Source of the DNA: Corynebacterium choanae
GTDB lineage: Bacteria; Actinomycetota; Actinomycetes; Mycobacteriales; Mycobacteriaceae
Length of the DNA stretch: 64,000 bases
Assembly (NCBI RefSeq): GCF_003813965.1
Contig: NZ_CP033896.1
Location: forward strand, 1,240,001 to 1,304,000
Reading direction: 5' to 3'
The position numbers and the translations under genes are program-made. Positions 56,089 through 64,000 of the stretch are shown here, piece after piece; positions within the stretch are counted from its first letter, which is position 1, and each line of letters opens with the position of its first letter. The notes beneath the pieces were generated by a model. The model made no database searches. It had not been told where the DNA came from and saw nothing but the letters and a program-made list of their open reading frames with translations.

Positions 56089-57342
56089 TTAGACCACGTT
56101 GTGATGATCCACCGTGGTTGCTTTGATGCTGATGTGCATCCACACGGCGGTTGCCAGCACCAGCACAAACAGCACCGCAAACGGGGCAGTGGTTAATCCA
56201 GTCCACGCCTTGACATAGGCAAACATCGGTGGCAGGAAGAACCCGCCGAGCCCGCCAAGCATGCCAACCAACCCACCCACGGCGCCCACGTCATGCGGGA
56301 AATATTCTGGAATATGCTTATACACCGCAGCTTTACCGATACCCATGGCAGACCCCAGCACGAACACAATCGTGGTAAACGCGGCGAGTGGGAGGAAATT
56401 GCCTGGCAGGCTTAACACCAGCGACGAGATCAACATGACTGCAAAGGTGCCGTACATTGCGCGGCGTGCCCCGAACTTATCGGAAAACCAACCACCCACC
56501 GGGCGCAGGAGTGAAGCTGGGAAAATAAACGTCGCAGTCAAAAGCCCAGCTTTTGCAAGAGAGACATCAAAATTAGTGATGTAGTACTTCGGCAGAATTG
56601 ACGACAAGGCCACATAGGCGCCGAAGACGACAACGTAGTACAGGCTAAAACGCCAAACCCGAACTTGCCGAAGGGGTCGCAGCATCGCCCCAAGACTCCG
56701 GGAATTGCCGCTGGTTCGGTCGGTAGCAGGAGTCAACACTGCCATTGCCACCGCAATAATGAGCAACAGCACCGTGTAGACCAGCGGAATAAGTCGCCAG
56801 CCGCCGGGGATGACGCCAAAATAGGTTGCCCCAGCAGTGGCGGTGATGAGCACCGGGCCGATGAACTTTGTCACCGAGGCGCCAACATTGCCGGCCCCGA
56901 ACACGCCGAGTGCTAAGCCTTGTCGATGCTTCGGAAACCAGGCAGCATTCCATGTAGTGCCCGCGGTAAACGAGTTGCCGGCAAAGCCGACGAGGAAAGC
57001 AAGAATCAAGATGGCGGTATAGCTTTGCGCAAATGCAACAGCAAAGGATGCAATAGCTGAAAATATGGTGATAACCAGCATCACCTTCCGGCCACCGAAG
57101 CGGTCAGCCAGCAGACCTGCCGGTAGGCGCCACAGGGAGCCGTTCAAAATCGCCACAGCGAGCACCCAGGACAGTTGGGTGTCACTGAAACCGAATTCTT
57201 CCTGAATGGGGGTGCCAAGGATGCCGAACATCAGCCACACCGCAAACATCAAGGTGAAAGCGGCAGTGGACAGGGTAAGGACGGCGTTGGCGCCTTTGGG
57301 AGTGGTGGTAGTAGCCGGCCCGAGAAGGGGTCGAGTGCCCAT
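56089..57342 (-). CDS. Second nitrate/nitrite transporter of the MFS
   Basis: About 417 residues with 12 membrane segments. It belongs to the other NarK branch: FGFSDTQLSWVLAVAILNGSLWRLPAGLLADRFGGR near the N-terminus, GFAGNSFTAGTTWNAAWFP and GNVGASVTKF (first signature), and GMLGGLGGFFLPP (second). It differs strongly from the narK at 53937, so the two may be a nitrate-proton symporter and a nitrate/nitrite antiporter; which is which is not certain. ATG 57342 with AAAGAG upstream is preferred over 57417. Divergent from mog. Confidence 0.88.
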   Translation of the reverse strand: MGTRPLLGPATTTTPKGANAVLTLSTAAFTLMFAVWLMFGILGTPIQEEFGFSDTQLSWVLAVAILNGSLWRLPAGLLADRFGGRKVMLVITIFSAIASFAVAFAQSYTAILILAFLVGFAGNSFTAGTTWNAAWFPKHRQGLALGVFGAGNVGASVTKFIGPVLITATAGATYFGVIPGGWRLIPLVYTVLLLIIAVAMAVLTPATDRTSGNSRSLGAMLRPLRQVRVWRFSLYYVVVFGAYVALSSILPKYYITNFDVSLAKAGLLTATFIFPASLLRPVGGWFSDKFGARRAMYGTFAVMLISSLVLSLPGNFLPLAAFTTIVFVLGSAMGIGKAAVYKHIPEYFPHDVGAVGGLVGMLGGLGGFFLPPMFAYVKAWTGLTTAPFAVLFVLVLATAVWMHISIKATTVDHHNVV

Positions 57343-57590
57343 GGCGGAGCTCTTTCTTCGCGTGTGCCACCCTCGGCGACAGTCAACCAATAATGGATAT
57401 TGGACATGCGCGAACACAGCGGGGCTGTGGCGGGTATGAGCCGGGCGGCGGGAACAAGGGGCAAAACTGAGGAGTCGACTGCATATCGATCGGGGAGTCG
57501 ACCCGAAGTTGTCTGATAAACAACGTCACTTGCATGGTAGAGCAGATCAATGGTGTGACCAACTTATGCGGCCTGCTGACGCTGTGATCT

Positions 57591-57605
57591 TGATAACTGT
57601 TATCA
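57591..57605 (+). promoter_or_regulatory. Perfect palindrome upstream of mog
   Basis: TGATAAC-T-GTTATCA, 15 bases, lies 40 bases before the mog ATG and about 26 bases before its -10 box, over the expected -35 region. It could serve a regulator of both divergent genes. Confidence 0.5.
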
Positions 57606-57630
57606 CGGGTGAAGGACAAGGCCATGGGTG

Positions 57631-57636
57631 TAGACT
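57631..57636 (+). promoter_or_regulatory. -10 box of mog, leaderless type
   Basis: TAGACT ends 8 bases before the ATG at 57645. Confidence 0.45.
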
Positions 57637-57644
57637 GCTACCCC

Positions 57645-58139
57645 ATGAGTGAATCACTTACCGCAGCCATCGTCGTAGTCTCTGACCGGATCGTTGCTGG
57701 GCAGCGTGACAACACGGTCACGCCCTTGCTGCAGGACTTACTAGCGGCTGAAAACATCACCGTTATTGACGCGCGGGTAATCGAAGAGGGCTTTGATCCT
57801 ATCGCCACCACCCTGGACGAATTGTTGCGCGAGCAACCGTCGCTCATTATCACCGCCGGCGGCACCGGTATTGGTCGACGCAACATGGTGCCGGAAGCTA
57901 CAGCACTCGTGCTTGCCACCCGATTGGCCGGTATTGAACATCAGGTGCTGCGCAAAGGGCTAGATTCCACACCCTTAGCCGGGCTCTCCCGGGGCATGAT
58001 CGGAGTCACTGGTCGCGATAGCTCGGCGACGATTATCGCGAATGCCCCCAGCTCAACCGGCGGTGTCAAAGATCTCGCAGCGGTGCTCTTGCCATTGCTG
58101 CCCAATATTCGGGAAGGACTGACCCGCGAAGAGCGCTAA
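57645..58139 (+). CDS. mog: Molybdopterin adenylyltransferase (Mog/MoaB type)
   Basis: 164 residues. The MPT-binding motif is ITAGGTGIGRRNMVPEAT and the C-terminal NAPSSTGGVKDLAAVLLPLLP is typical. It activates molybdopterin with AMP before MoeA inserts molybdate. This is the second Mog domain in the window beside the MogA-MoaE fusion. ATG 57645 rather than 57609 is supported by a -10 box 8 bases before it. It converges with mobA, 46 bases away. Confidence 0.9.
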   Translation: MSESLTAAIVVVSDRIVAGQRDNTVTPLLQDLLAAENITVIDARVIEEGFDPIATTLDELLREQPSLIITAGGTGIGRRNMVPEATALVLATRLAGIEHQVLRKGLDSTPLAGLSRGMIGVTGRDSSATIIANAPSSTGGVKDLAAVLLPLLPNIREGLTREER

Positions 58140-58184
58140 CGACCCGGAGCAACAATGGTTGGGTGTGCTGGATGACTGCGGGGA

Positions 58185-58769
58185 TTAACTGGGAGGATTA
58201 TCTACCGGCCCGAATTTAGCGATTTCGGCAAGCGTGTCATAGTCGCGGCCGCGGGAATCGACGGGAACCACCACCGGATCAATATCGCGGAGCAAGGCCT
58301 TTGCTGGTTTGTTGTGTGGTTCACCAAGTTGCACCAATGCCTGCGCCAACACTGTGACCGGCCAACAGCTCAACAACGGTTGAAGGTGGTCATCGAGGGT
58401 CGCCACCGCCGCACTGTTGGTTGCTTGCGTGAGGAGCTCAGGAAGTACGGCAGGGCTTTCTGGCGCATCAACACTGATGACTGCGATTGTGGAACAGGTA
58501 GTTCGCCGCAACGAAAAACCTGCCGCAATCCCTGCCGCAGGTCCGCCAAACGGTGGTGATTCTTGGGTGAATGCAATCTCAAACGGATAGTCGGCGGTGG
58601 GAATAGGTAACGCCGGCCCTACAAGGATCACCCGTCCGGGAAGCTCGGGTAGTGCTGCAACATGTTCTAAGACATGGTCAATAAGCCGTTTGCCGGCAAC
58701 CCGCAGTTGCGCTTTATCGCATCCCATCCGACGGCTCGTCCCCCCGTGGAGCACAATAATGTCGATCAT
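58185..58769 (-). CDS. mobA: Molybdenum cofactor guanylyltransferase
   Basis: 194 residues. It attaches GMP to molybdopterin to make MGD, the form NarG uses. The N-terminal nucleotide-binding loop is VLHGGTSRRMGCDKAQL (usual LAGGxSxRMGxDKA) and a Mg-binding Asp is in VISVDAPE. The ATG overlaps the moaC stop by 4 bases (ATGA), so moaC and mobA are translationally coupled. Confidence 0.9.
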   Translation of the reverse strand: MIDIIVLHGGTSRRMGCDKAQLRVAGKRLIDHVLEHVAALPELPGRVILVGPALPIPTADYPFEIAFTQESPPFGGPAAGIAAGFSLRRTTCSTIAVISVDAPESPAVLPELLTQATNSAAVATLDDHLQPLLSCWPVTVLAQALVQLGEPHNKPAKALLRDIDPVVVPVDSRGRDYDTLAEIAKFGPVDNPPS

Positions 58770-59245
58770 ACGGCAGGCAACTCTCGTTCCCAGTCACCTG
58801 ATCGACCACCGGATTTAGCAACAATCCCACACTGGGCGATATAGGCGCTGCGATCCACACCTTTGACCATATCGATGAGGGTCAGTGCGCTGACAGTTAC
58901 CGCGGTGAGCGCCTCCATTTCCACCCCGGTACGATCGGCGGTCTTTACTGTGGCACTGATCTTGACCCCATCGTCGACGATGGACAGATCGACGGCACAA
59001 CCATGCACCCCGATGGTGTGGGCTAGTGGGAGTAAATCAGGGACTTTTTTCGCCGCTGCAATACCTGCCACTCGGGCAACTGCCAGCACATCACCTTTTG
59101 GCACTGTCCCGTTGCGCAATGCTTCGACAACGACGCCGGAGCAGCGCACAAATCCTTCCGCAGTGGCGCTGCGGCGAGTGGGTTGTTTCTCTGTGACATC
59201 AACCATGTAGGCGTCGCCGGCGGTGGTGAGGTGAGTGAACTTCAT
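58766..59245 (-). CDS. moaC: Cyclic pyranopterin monophosphate synthase
   Basis: 159 residues. Works after MoaA to form cyclic pyranopterin from GTP. Typical segments: TARRSATAEGFVR-like PTRRSATAEG, KGDVLAVARVAGI, LLPLAHTIGVHG, and EMEALTAVTVSALTLIDMVKG with catalytic Lys and Asp. Overlaps mobA by 4 bases. About 340 bases separate it from moeA upstream. Confidence 0.95.
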   Translation of the reverse strand: MKFTHLTTAGDAYMVDVTEKQPTRRSATAEGFVRCSGVVVEALRNGTVPKGDVLAVARVAGIAAAKKVPDLLPLAHTIGVHGCAVDLSIVDDGVKISATVKTADRTGVEMEALTAVTVSALTLIDMVKGVDRSAYIAQCGIVAKSGGRSGDWERELPAV

Positions 59246-59585
59246 CGGTGGTCTTTCTGTGAAAGGAAGAGGTGGTCAAATAGGGGACATCTGCTGGTTG
59301 CACCAGTTGCAAGACTGTTGGCACTGGGTTGTATGTGGCACGACGCTTGCGGTTGTCTTTTCCTGCTCCTGCCGCAGGTGTAGCCGAAAATAGCAGCGAA
59401 AGACAAGGGATAAAGCTTGATTGTCGCGAGTTGTGTTGTGGTTGTGGCCGTTGCGGCTGTCGCCAATTTCAGCCTCGCGCGCTATCACGCTGCGACATGG
59501 CTGCCGATCGACAATAGCGAAGGCGTAGCTGTTTTCGTACCGGTGTGATGTCAGCGGTGTGAATGCTTCAAGGGGGAGACACCGC
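59246..59585. other. Intergenic region between moeA and moaC
   Basis: About 340 bases. An 8-bp stem, AGCGGTGT (59553-59560) with 59579-59586, overlaps the moeA stop and may weakly terminate. Nothing else was recognised. Confidence 0.4.
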
Positions 59586-60827
59586 TTAGGTGGCGTATTG
59601 GTCAAGGAGCAGCACTTGCACATGTGTAGATGGGGTTGCTTGCGGTGGCAGCACAATAAGCGCCTGTGCGCCAGCCATGGCGGTGGCGAAATGGGAACCA
59701 AACCCACGCTGTGTCGGACATACAGTGTCACCACTGTGGCACACTGCCGGAATGATCCGCACCCGACTTTTGTGAGCCTGGACGTCACCGTCAAGTTTCC
59801 GCTCGACGAACTGCAGCGGCGGGGCGGGTTGGCCGCCAAGTACCTGCAGAACTGGGGCAACGAAAAGATGAAAGGACACCCATGCACTAACTGGGTTTCC
59901 CGGCAGCGCCACAACGACTGCATCCCCAATGCGACCAAGGCCTTGCGGCTTCCCTGGTTGCATGGCGACTTGGGTAAAGGTGAGCTGCTCGCCGAAGGCT
60001 GCTTTCACAGGATCAAACGCCCCTGCGGAAACCCCGCCGGTTGTAATGATGAGGTCGTGGGTTGCGGCCAGCTGAGTCATCTGCTGGCTGAAGGTGTCAG
60101 GATCATCCCCAAGGTGAACCTGGTCTATGTGGTCACTATAAGCAGCAGCGAGTGCCTGTAGCATCGGTCCGTTACTGTCCGGTATTTGACCAGGGGCAAG
60201 GGCACAACCTGGGGGAAGTAGTTCATCTCCTGAACTGACGACCGCCACCCGCGGTTTGACGAAGGTTGGCACGGTGCTATGTCCAGTACTTGCCAAGGCG
60301 GCGATGACACCGGCATCAATTCGACTACCTTGTGCTACGACTCGATCGCCTGGTTGCAGGTGTTCCCCGGCGCGGCGAATATGTGCCCCGAGCGTTGGTG
60401 CGGCTTCGATGGTGACGGTCGCTGGGAGCGGCTGAGGACCTGGGGCGATATTGGTGTATTCGACAGGTATAACCGTGCAAGTGTCCTCGTCACCGGGTGC
60501 TATTGGGGCGCCGGTAAAAATTCGTAGTAGGTGTCCGGCGGGAACCGGCTGTGGGGCGCTACCAGCGGGAATATCGCCAGCAACAGGCAGGGTGCAAGGG
60601 AATTGTGCAGGGAGATCAGTATTGCGGATGATGAACCCGTCCATTGCGGAGTTAGTCCATGGGGGAATAGCTACCTGGGCGGTGACATCACTTGCAGCAA
60701 TCTTGTTGTGCGCCTGCGCAAGCGGCAGGGTTGCCACCGGTGGGCGATAGTCTTCGGCCATGGTGAGGCACTGCTGGCGGTATTGCGCAATGGTGGCAAG
60801 TGGTTGTTTATGGAACGTGTGGTTCAT
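59586..60827 (-). CDS. moeA: Molybdopterin molybdenumtransferase
   Basis: 413 residues. Inserts molybdate into adenylated molybdopterin. Seen are PPWTNSAMDGFIIRN, RIFTGAPIAPGDEDTCTVIP, RRAGEHLQPGD, STGGVSAGAFD-type ITTGGVSAGAFD and VALPGNPVSAWVSF, all standard MoeA segments. moaA lies 131 bases upstream on the same strand and may be in the same transcript. Confidence 0.95.
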   Translation of the reverse strand: MNHTFHKQPLATIAQYRQQCLTMAEDYRPPVATLPLAQAHNKIAASDVTAQVAIPPWTNSAMDGFIIRNTDLPAQFPCTLPVAGDIPAGSAPQPVPAGHLLRIFTGAPIAPGDEDTCTVIPVEYTNIAPGPQPLPATVTIEAAPTLGAHIRRAGEHLQPGDRVVAQGSRIDAGVIAALASTGHSTVPTFVKPRVAVVSSGDELLPPGCALAPGQIPDSNGPMLQALAAAYSDHIDQVHLGDDPDTFSQQMTQLAATHDLIITTGGVSAGAFDPVKAAFGEQLTFTQVAMQPGKPQGLGRIGDAVVVALPGNPVSAWVSFHLFVAPVLQVLGGQPAPPLQFVERKLDGDVQAHKSRVRIIPAVCHSGDTVCPTQRGFGSHFATAMAGAQALIVLPPQATPSTHVQVLLLDQYAT

Positions 60828-60958
60828 AGATAACTGGATCGTTTCCTGGTGTTGCCGGGTTGTGTGCTGTTGGGTAAGTGGTGGATGCAGCCTCTTGGGA
60901 TGAGGTGGCAGGGCGACTACGCGCTGCTAGGTGTGTTGGGTGCCCTGCCATTTTTCGG

Positions 60959-62143
60959 CTAGCCGCCGATTGCGCTCATGGTTCGATCGGGCTGTAAGAA
61001 TCCTGGGTCGTTGATGCCATGTCCGGGGAGTTTGCCCCACATGGCCTGTGCCCATGCGGTGGCGATGGCGGTGTCATCAGCGCCTTGCCGGAGCAGATCG
61101 CGTAGCGAGGTTTCTTCGTGACTGAACAAACAGTTGCGGATAGCGCCGTCGGTAGTAAGCCGGGTGCGATCGCAAGCCCCACAAAATGGTCGGGTGACAC
61201 TGGCGATGATTCCAATGTGGCCAGTCTCACCGTTGTCTAGGGTGTAGCGCCACAGGTCAGCAGGTGCACTGCCACGCTCGAGTTGGGCAGGGGTGAGTTC
61301 CCCGCCGGTGCGCAGGGTGTGCATAATCTCGGCGGCGGTGACCATGCCGCTGCGGTCCCATTTGCCTGCAGGCCCTAGTGGCATCTGCTCGATAAATCGC
61401 AGATGGTAGCCGTTGGTGATTGCCCAGCGTGCCATCGGTAGGATATCGACTTCGTTGATTCCAGGCATGATGACCGTATTGATTTTTACCGGGGTGAGAC
61501 CAGCGTCATGGGCTGCGGCAATTCCGGCGAGCACATCGTCGAGACGGTCCCGGCGGGAGAGTTGGTGATATCGGGTGCGGTCGAGGGAATCGAGGGAGAT
61601 ATTGACTCGGTTCAGGCCGGCTGCCGCGAGTCGTTTCGCCTGTTTATCAAGGCCGAGTCCGTTGGTGGTCAGTGCCGTGTGAACCGGCGCGCCGCTGGCG
61701 GTGGTCAGCGCACTGGTCGCGGCAATAATCTTGGCAAGGGATTTGCGCAGTAGCGGCTCCCCGCCAGTAAACCGGACTTGGGATATGTGTAAACGCTCAA
61801 CGCCGATCGTGATGAGCCGAATGACTTCTTCGTCGGTGAGGCATTCCTCGGTGGGGATCCAGGGCAGGCCGTCGGCGGGCATGCAGTACGTGCAGCGTAG
61901 ATTACAGCGGTCAGTGAGCGATACGCGCAGATCGTGCGCTACCCGGCCGTATTGGTCGCGCAACTGGCCAGGTTTGCCTGCGGTAATTGCCGGATCAATC
62001 GTAACTGGTGGGGTAGTGGATGTGGCCTGCGTTGTGGGCAGAGTCGATACGACAGGATGGTCGTGTGTGCCGTGCGTGCCCCGGGCAGTGGTGGCGCGGG
62101 GTATCGATGGCGTGTGCAGTGTCAACGGTTTTGGTGCAGGCAT
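60959..62143 (-). CDS. moaA: GTP 3',8-cyclase
   Basis: About 394 residues. Radical-SAM enzyme that starts molybdopterin synthesis from GTP. N-terminal cluster motif CNLRCTYC (Cys 80, 84, 87), GGEPLLR, and the C-terminal cluster segment PFCGACDRTRLTTDGAIRNC; it ends in the functional Gly-Gly. About 60 residues, rich in Thr, Pro and His, precede the catalytic core, longer than usual. The frame stays open to 62410, so the start could be further upstream; ATG 62143 was chosen because nothing before it resembles MoaA. No ribosome binding site is seen. Confidence 0.9.
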   Translation of the reverse strand: MPAPKPLTLHTPSIPRATTARGTHGTHDHPVVSTLPTTQATSTTPPVTIDPAITAGKPGQLRDQYGRVAHDLRVSLTDRCNLRCTYCMPADGLPWIPTEECLTDEEVIRLITIGVERLHISQVRFTGGEPLLRKSLAKIIAATSALTTASGAPVHTALTTNGLGLDKQAKRLAAAGLNRVNISLDSLDRTRYHQLSRRDRLDDVLAGIAAAHDAGLTPVKINTVIMPGINEVDILPMARWAITNGYHLRFIEQMPLGPAGKWDRSGMVTAAEIMHTLRTGGELTPAQLERGSAPADLWRYTLDNGETGHIGIIASVTRPFCGACDRTRLTTDGAIRNCLFSHEETSLRDLLRQGADDTAIATAWAQAMWGKLPGHGINDPGFLQPDRTMSAIGG

Positions 62144-63082
62144 AACACTGCCCAGCGTACTGGGATTATCACGGGTGAACCAACCTGGCCGGATAATTCC
62201 CCAGATGGGGATGAATTGGTGATGGTGTGGGGCCGACGCTTGCCGGATGGGCAGTGGTGGTTGTTGCCCCGGGTTGTGGGGCAACCCAGTGTCGATATGG
62301 TTGCCACTGCCGTGGGAATCTGCGCGGTGGAACGCTTTGGTGGCGGGACCTATCCGCAATGTGGGATTATCGCAACCACATGTGGGGCATGAAAGTGGGA
62401 TTATGCACAATTTGGGGCGCGCATACCTGACAGATCTTGCCCGGTGATGGCGGTACTGTCATTGGAAAAAACGCTGTTCAGCCGGCTATTAACCCCCAAA
62501 AGTGGGCATCATGGAAGCAAAGAGTCGACTGTCTGATCGGGCAGTGGACGGTTGGAAATTTTGCCGAAAAAGGCGTTTGATCAGTGGGAGCGTTCCGGTA
62601 CCACAGCAGCACACCACACAGATCGGTGGTGTGACGCACCACGATGGTTCCGGGACACCGTGGTGCAGTTGTGTACAACACTGAGTCAATCTTCTTGCTG
62701 AGCTTCTTGTGGTCCAGCAACAAGACCGGCGCGGGGCGTGCTGGCTGGCAACTGGATCACCCTGTCCCCACCGAAAGGCGCGGACGAAAAAACAGCGTCT
62801 AGCGCTGTTGCTCTTTATGTGTTGTCGACTACTTACCGCAAGGTGAATCACCCTGTATGAGCAAATAGTCGATATCTCCGGGTGGGCATGTCCAACTTCC
62901 CCGATGTGGTGTGCAACGGGGCAGGTGTCGTTGACTACCCGCAGCACAGCTGGGCTGCATTTGCTCGTCGCTGCAATACGCGGCGGGCGGGGAATCACCC
63001 GGTACACAACCATGTCCTGGTTTTCCTACCAGTCTGCGAAAACCACCAAATTTCAACCGTCATCCGAGACGTCAGGAGTTCA
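62144..63082. other. Upstream region of moaA and of the AspT-family gene
   Basis: About 940 bases. Nearest moaA are three copies of TGGGATTAT (62161, 62362, 62396) and a small palindrome CCCAG-CGTA-CTGGG (62151-62164). The part from 62411 to 63082 has no recognisable gene; short frames on both strands lack signals. Confidence 0.45.
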
Positions 63083-64000
63083 GTGTTGGCTATATTGGAA
63101 TACTTAGCAACACAACCGCTACTCGCACTCTTTCTCATTATGGGAGTGGGGTTAGCCCTTGGAAAGGTGCGAGTGTTTGGCATCTCGCTCGGTGCTGCGG
63201 CAGTGCTCTTTGTGGCTGTCGGGGTTTCGACGGTCTATCCCGAACTGACATTTCCGCCGCTGCTGTTCCAATTCGGGCTGGCAGTATTCGTCTATGCGAT
63301 TGGTCTGTCAGCGGGACGCGCATTCTTTGCCGAATTTCGATATCGCGGCTGGAAACTCACAGTGTTCGCCATCGTGCTCCTCACCGTGATGACTGGGGTG
63401 GCCTACCTTTTTATCGGCTTATTCGGCCTCAATGAGCGTATCGGTGCTGGCATGTATGCCGGCTCGCTGACCTCTACACCAGGTATGGCTGCAGTGGTAG
63501 CCCTCTTGGAGAAAATCGATCCCAGCGTCGCCTCCGAACCGGTGGTGGGCTATTCACTGGCCTATCCCGGGGCGGTACTTGGAACGATCGTGGTAGCCGT
63601 CATTGGTGCTGCCGTATTGAAAGTGGATCACCACCAAGATGCAGTGGATGAAGGGATGTTTACCTCCCCTCTGGAATGGACAGGGGTGCGGCTTCGCCCA
63701 GGCATTACCGGCCAAGTACGTGATCTGGCGACTATCGCCGGTGAAGAAATCCTCGCCACTCGCGTCATTATCGATAATCAACGCCACGAACTCGCAGAAC
63801 CATTTGTGCGTCTCGAACCAGGCATGGTGCTGCTGATCCACGGTGACGGAGCAGCACTGCAGCGAGCAATCGCCAAATTGGGCGAAGAAGTCGTCATCGA
63901 GCTGTCCCATTCAGATTTGGACTACCGGGTGGTGACCGTATCCAACGAAGCGATTACCGGCCGGCCACTAGGCGAACTCGACACAGTGCAAAACGGATTT
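63083..64000 (+). CDS. AspT/AAE-family exporter, N-terminal part (cut by window edge)
   Basis: The frame runs open to the window end, giving 306 residues. Five or so membrane segments (about 5-170), with the family signature GSLTSTPGMAAV near residue 128, are followed by a cytoplasmic RCK-C-like region (about 190-280: RVIIDNQ, HELAEPFVRLEPGMVLLIHGDG) and the start of a second (DYRVVTVSNEAITGRPLGEL). The aspartate-alanine exchanger family includes SucE1, the succinate exporter of C. glutamicum; substrate here is inferred only as a dicarboxylate or amino acid. Start is GTG 63083 (or TTG 63086) with AGGAG upstream. Confidence 0.82.
   Translation, partial: MLAILEYLATQPLLALFLIMGVGLALGKVRVFGISLGAAAVLFVAVGVSTVYPELTFPPLLFQFGLAVFVYAIGLSAGRAFFAEFRYRGWKLTVFAIVLLTVMTGVAYLFIGLFGLNERIGAGMYAGSLTSTPGMAAVVALLEKIDPSVASEPVVGYSLAYPGAVLGTIVVAVIGAAVLKVDHHQDAVDEGMFTSPLEWTGVRLRPGITGQVRDLATIAGEEILATRVIIDNQRHELAEPFVRLEPGMVLLIHGDGAALQRAIAKLGEEVVIELSHSDLDYRVVTVSNEAITGRPLGELDTVQNGF

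Larger units (their letters stand above)
57343..57644. other. Divergent promoter region, nitrate transporter / mog
   Basis: About 300 bases. Contains the palindrome at 57591-57605 and a -10 box for mog at 57631. Confidence 0.5.

Noticed and set aside
55614..56180. 188-codon minus-strand frame between the two nitrate transporter genes
   Set aside because: It overlaps the end of the transporter gene in another frame and runs through the terminator at 55985-56022.
62489..63013. 174-codon minus-strand frame upstream of the AspT-family gene
   Set aside because: Composition is irregular, no ribosome binding site and no recognisable domain.

Overview
The window looks like chromosomal DNA of a Corynebacterium. 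The gene order serA, leuB, CBS/DUF294 protein, DnaQ-like exonuclease, FAH protein, gltX, tRNA-Gln/tRNA-Glu, IclR regulator, leuC-leuD, NUDIX, gpsA, ddl, DUF3515, thiL, ung, DAK2 kinase, recG, rsmD, coaD, polA matches what I remember of C. glutamicum. Many starts have a -10 box 6-9 bases before the start codon (leaderless style), as is common in this genus. No phage, insertion sequence, CRISPR array or rRNA was seen.

Layout. 1-7.4 kb: the end of a GmrSD/DUF262-type protein, a large unknown lipoprotein, serA and an unknown membrane protein. 7.7-9.7 kb: a YbjN-like protein and leuB. 10.2-14.2 kb: CBS/nucleotidyltransferase-like protein, exonuclease, probable oxaloacetate decarboxylase. 14.7-18.3 kb: isochorismate synthase (minus), gltX, tRNA-Gln, tRNA-Glu and a clear terminator, followed by about 1.1 kb without a convincing gene. 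19.4-22.5 kb: ltbR-type repressor divergent from leuC-leuD. 22.8-40.5 kb: housekeeping genes for glycerolipid (gpsA), wall (ddl, DUF368 lipid-carrier translocase), thiamine (thiL), CoA (coaD), translation (rsmD, tRNA-Leu) and DNA repair or replication (ung, recG, polA).

40.6-62.1 kb is an almost self-contained nitrate-respiration island. narG-narH-narJ-narI encode the membrane nitrate reductase, two different MFS carriers handle nitrate/nitrite, modA and a fused modB-modC import molybdate, and moaA, moaC, moaD, a mogA-moaE fusion, a second mog, moeA, moeB/moeZ and mobA make the molybdenum cofactor. Most of these genes are on the minus strand; moaD and mog are on the plus strand. The window ends inside an AspT-family exporter gene related to bacterial succinate exporters, which would suit anaerobic growth.

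Non-coding signals include LtbR-like sites before leuB and leuC, a nested 27-bp stem-loop between narI and modA, palindromes in the nar/moa promoters, several terminators, two perfect 20-bp hairpins, a tRNA-Leu(CAA) with a short variable loop, and blocks of strong C-over-G strand bias that ignore gene direction, one of which ends inside leuB. No obviously new multi-gene system was found; the most unusual items are the Moco/molybdate fusions, the structured nar-mod leader and the compositional blocks. All counts were done by eye.
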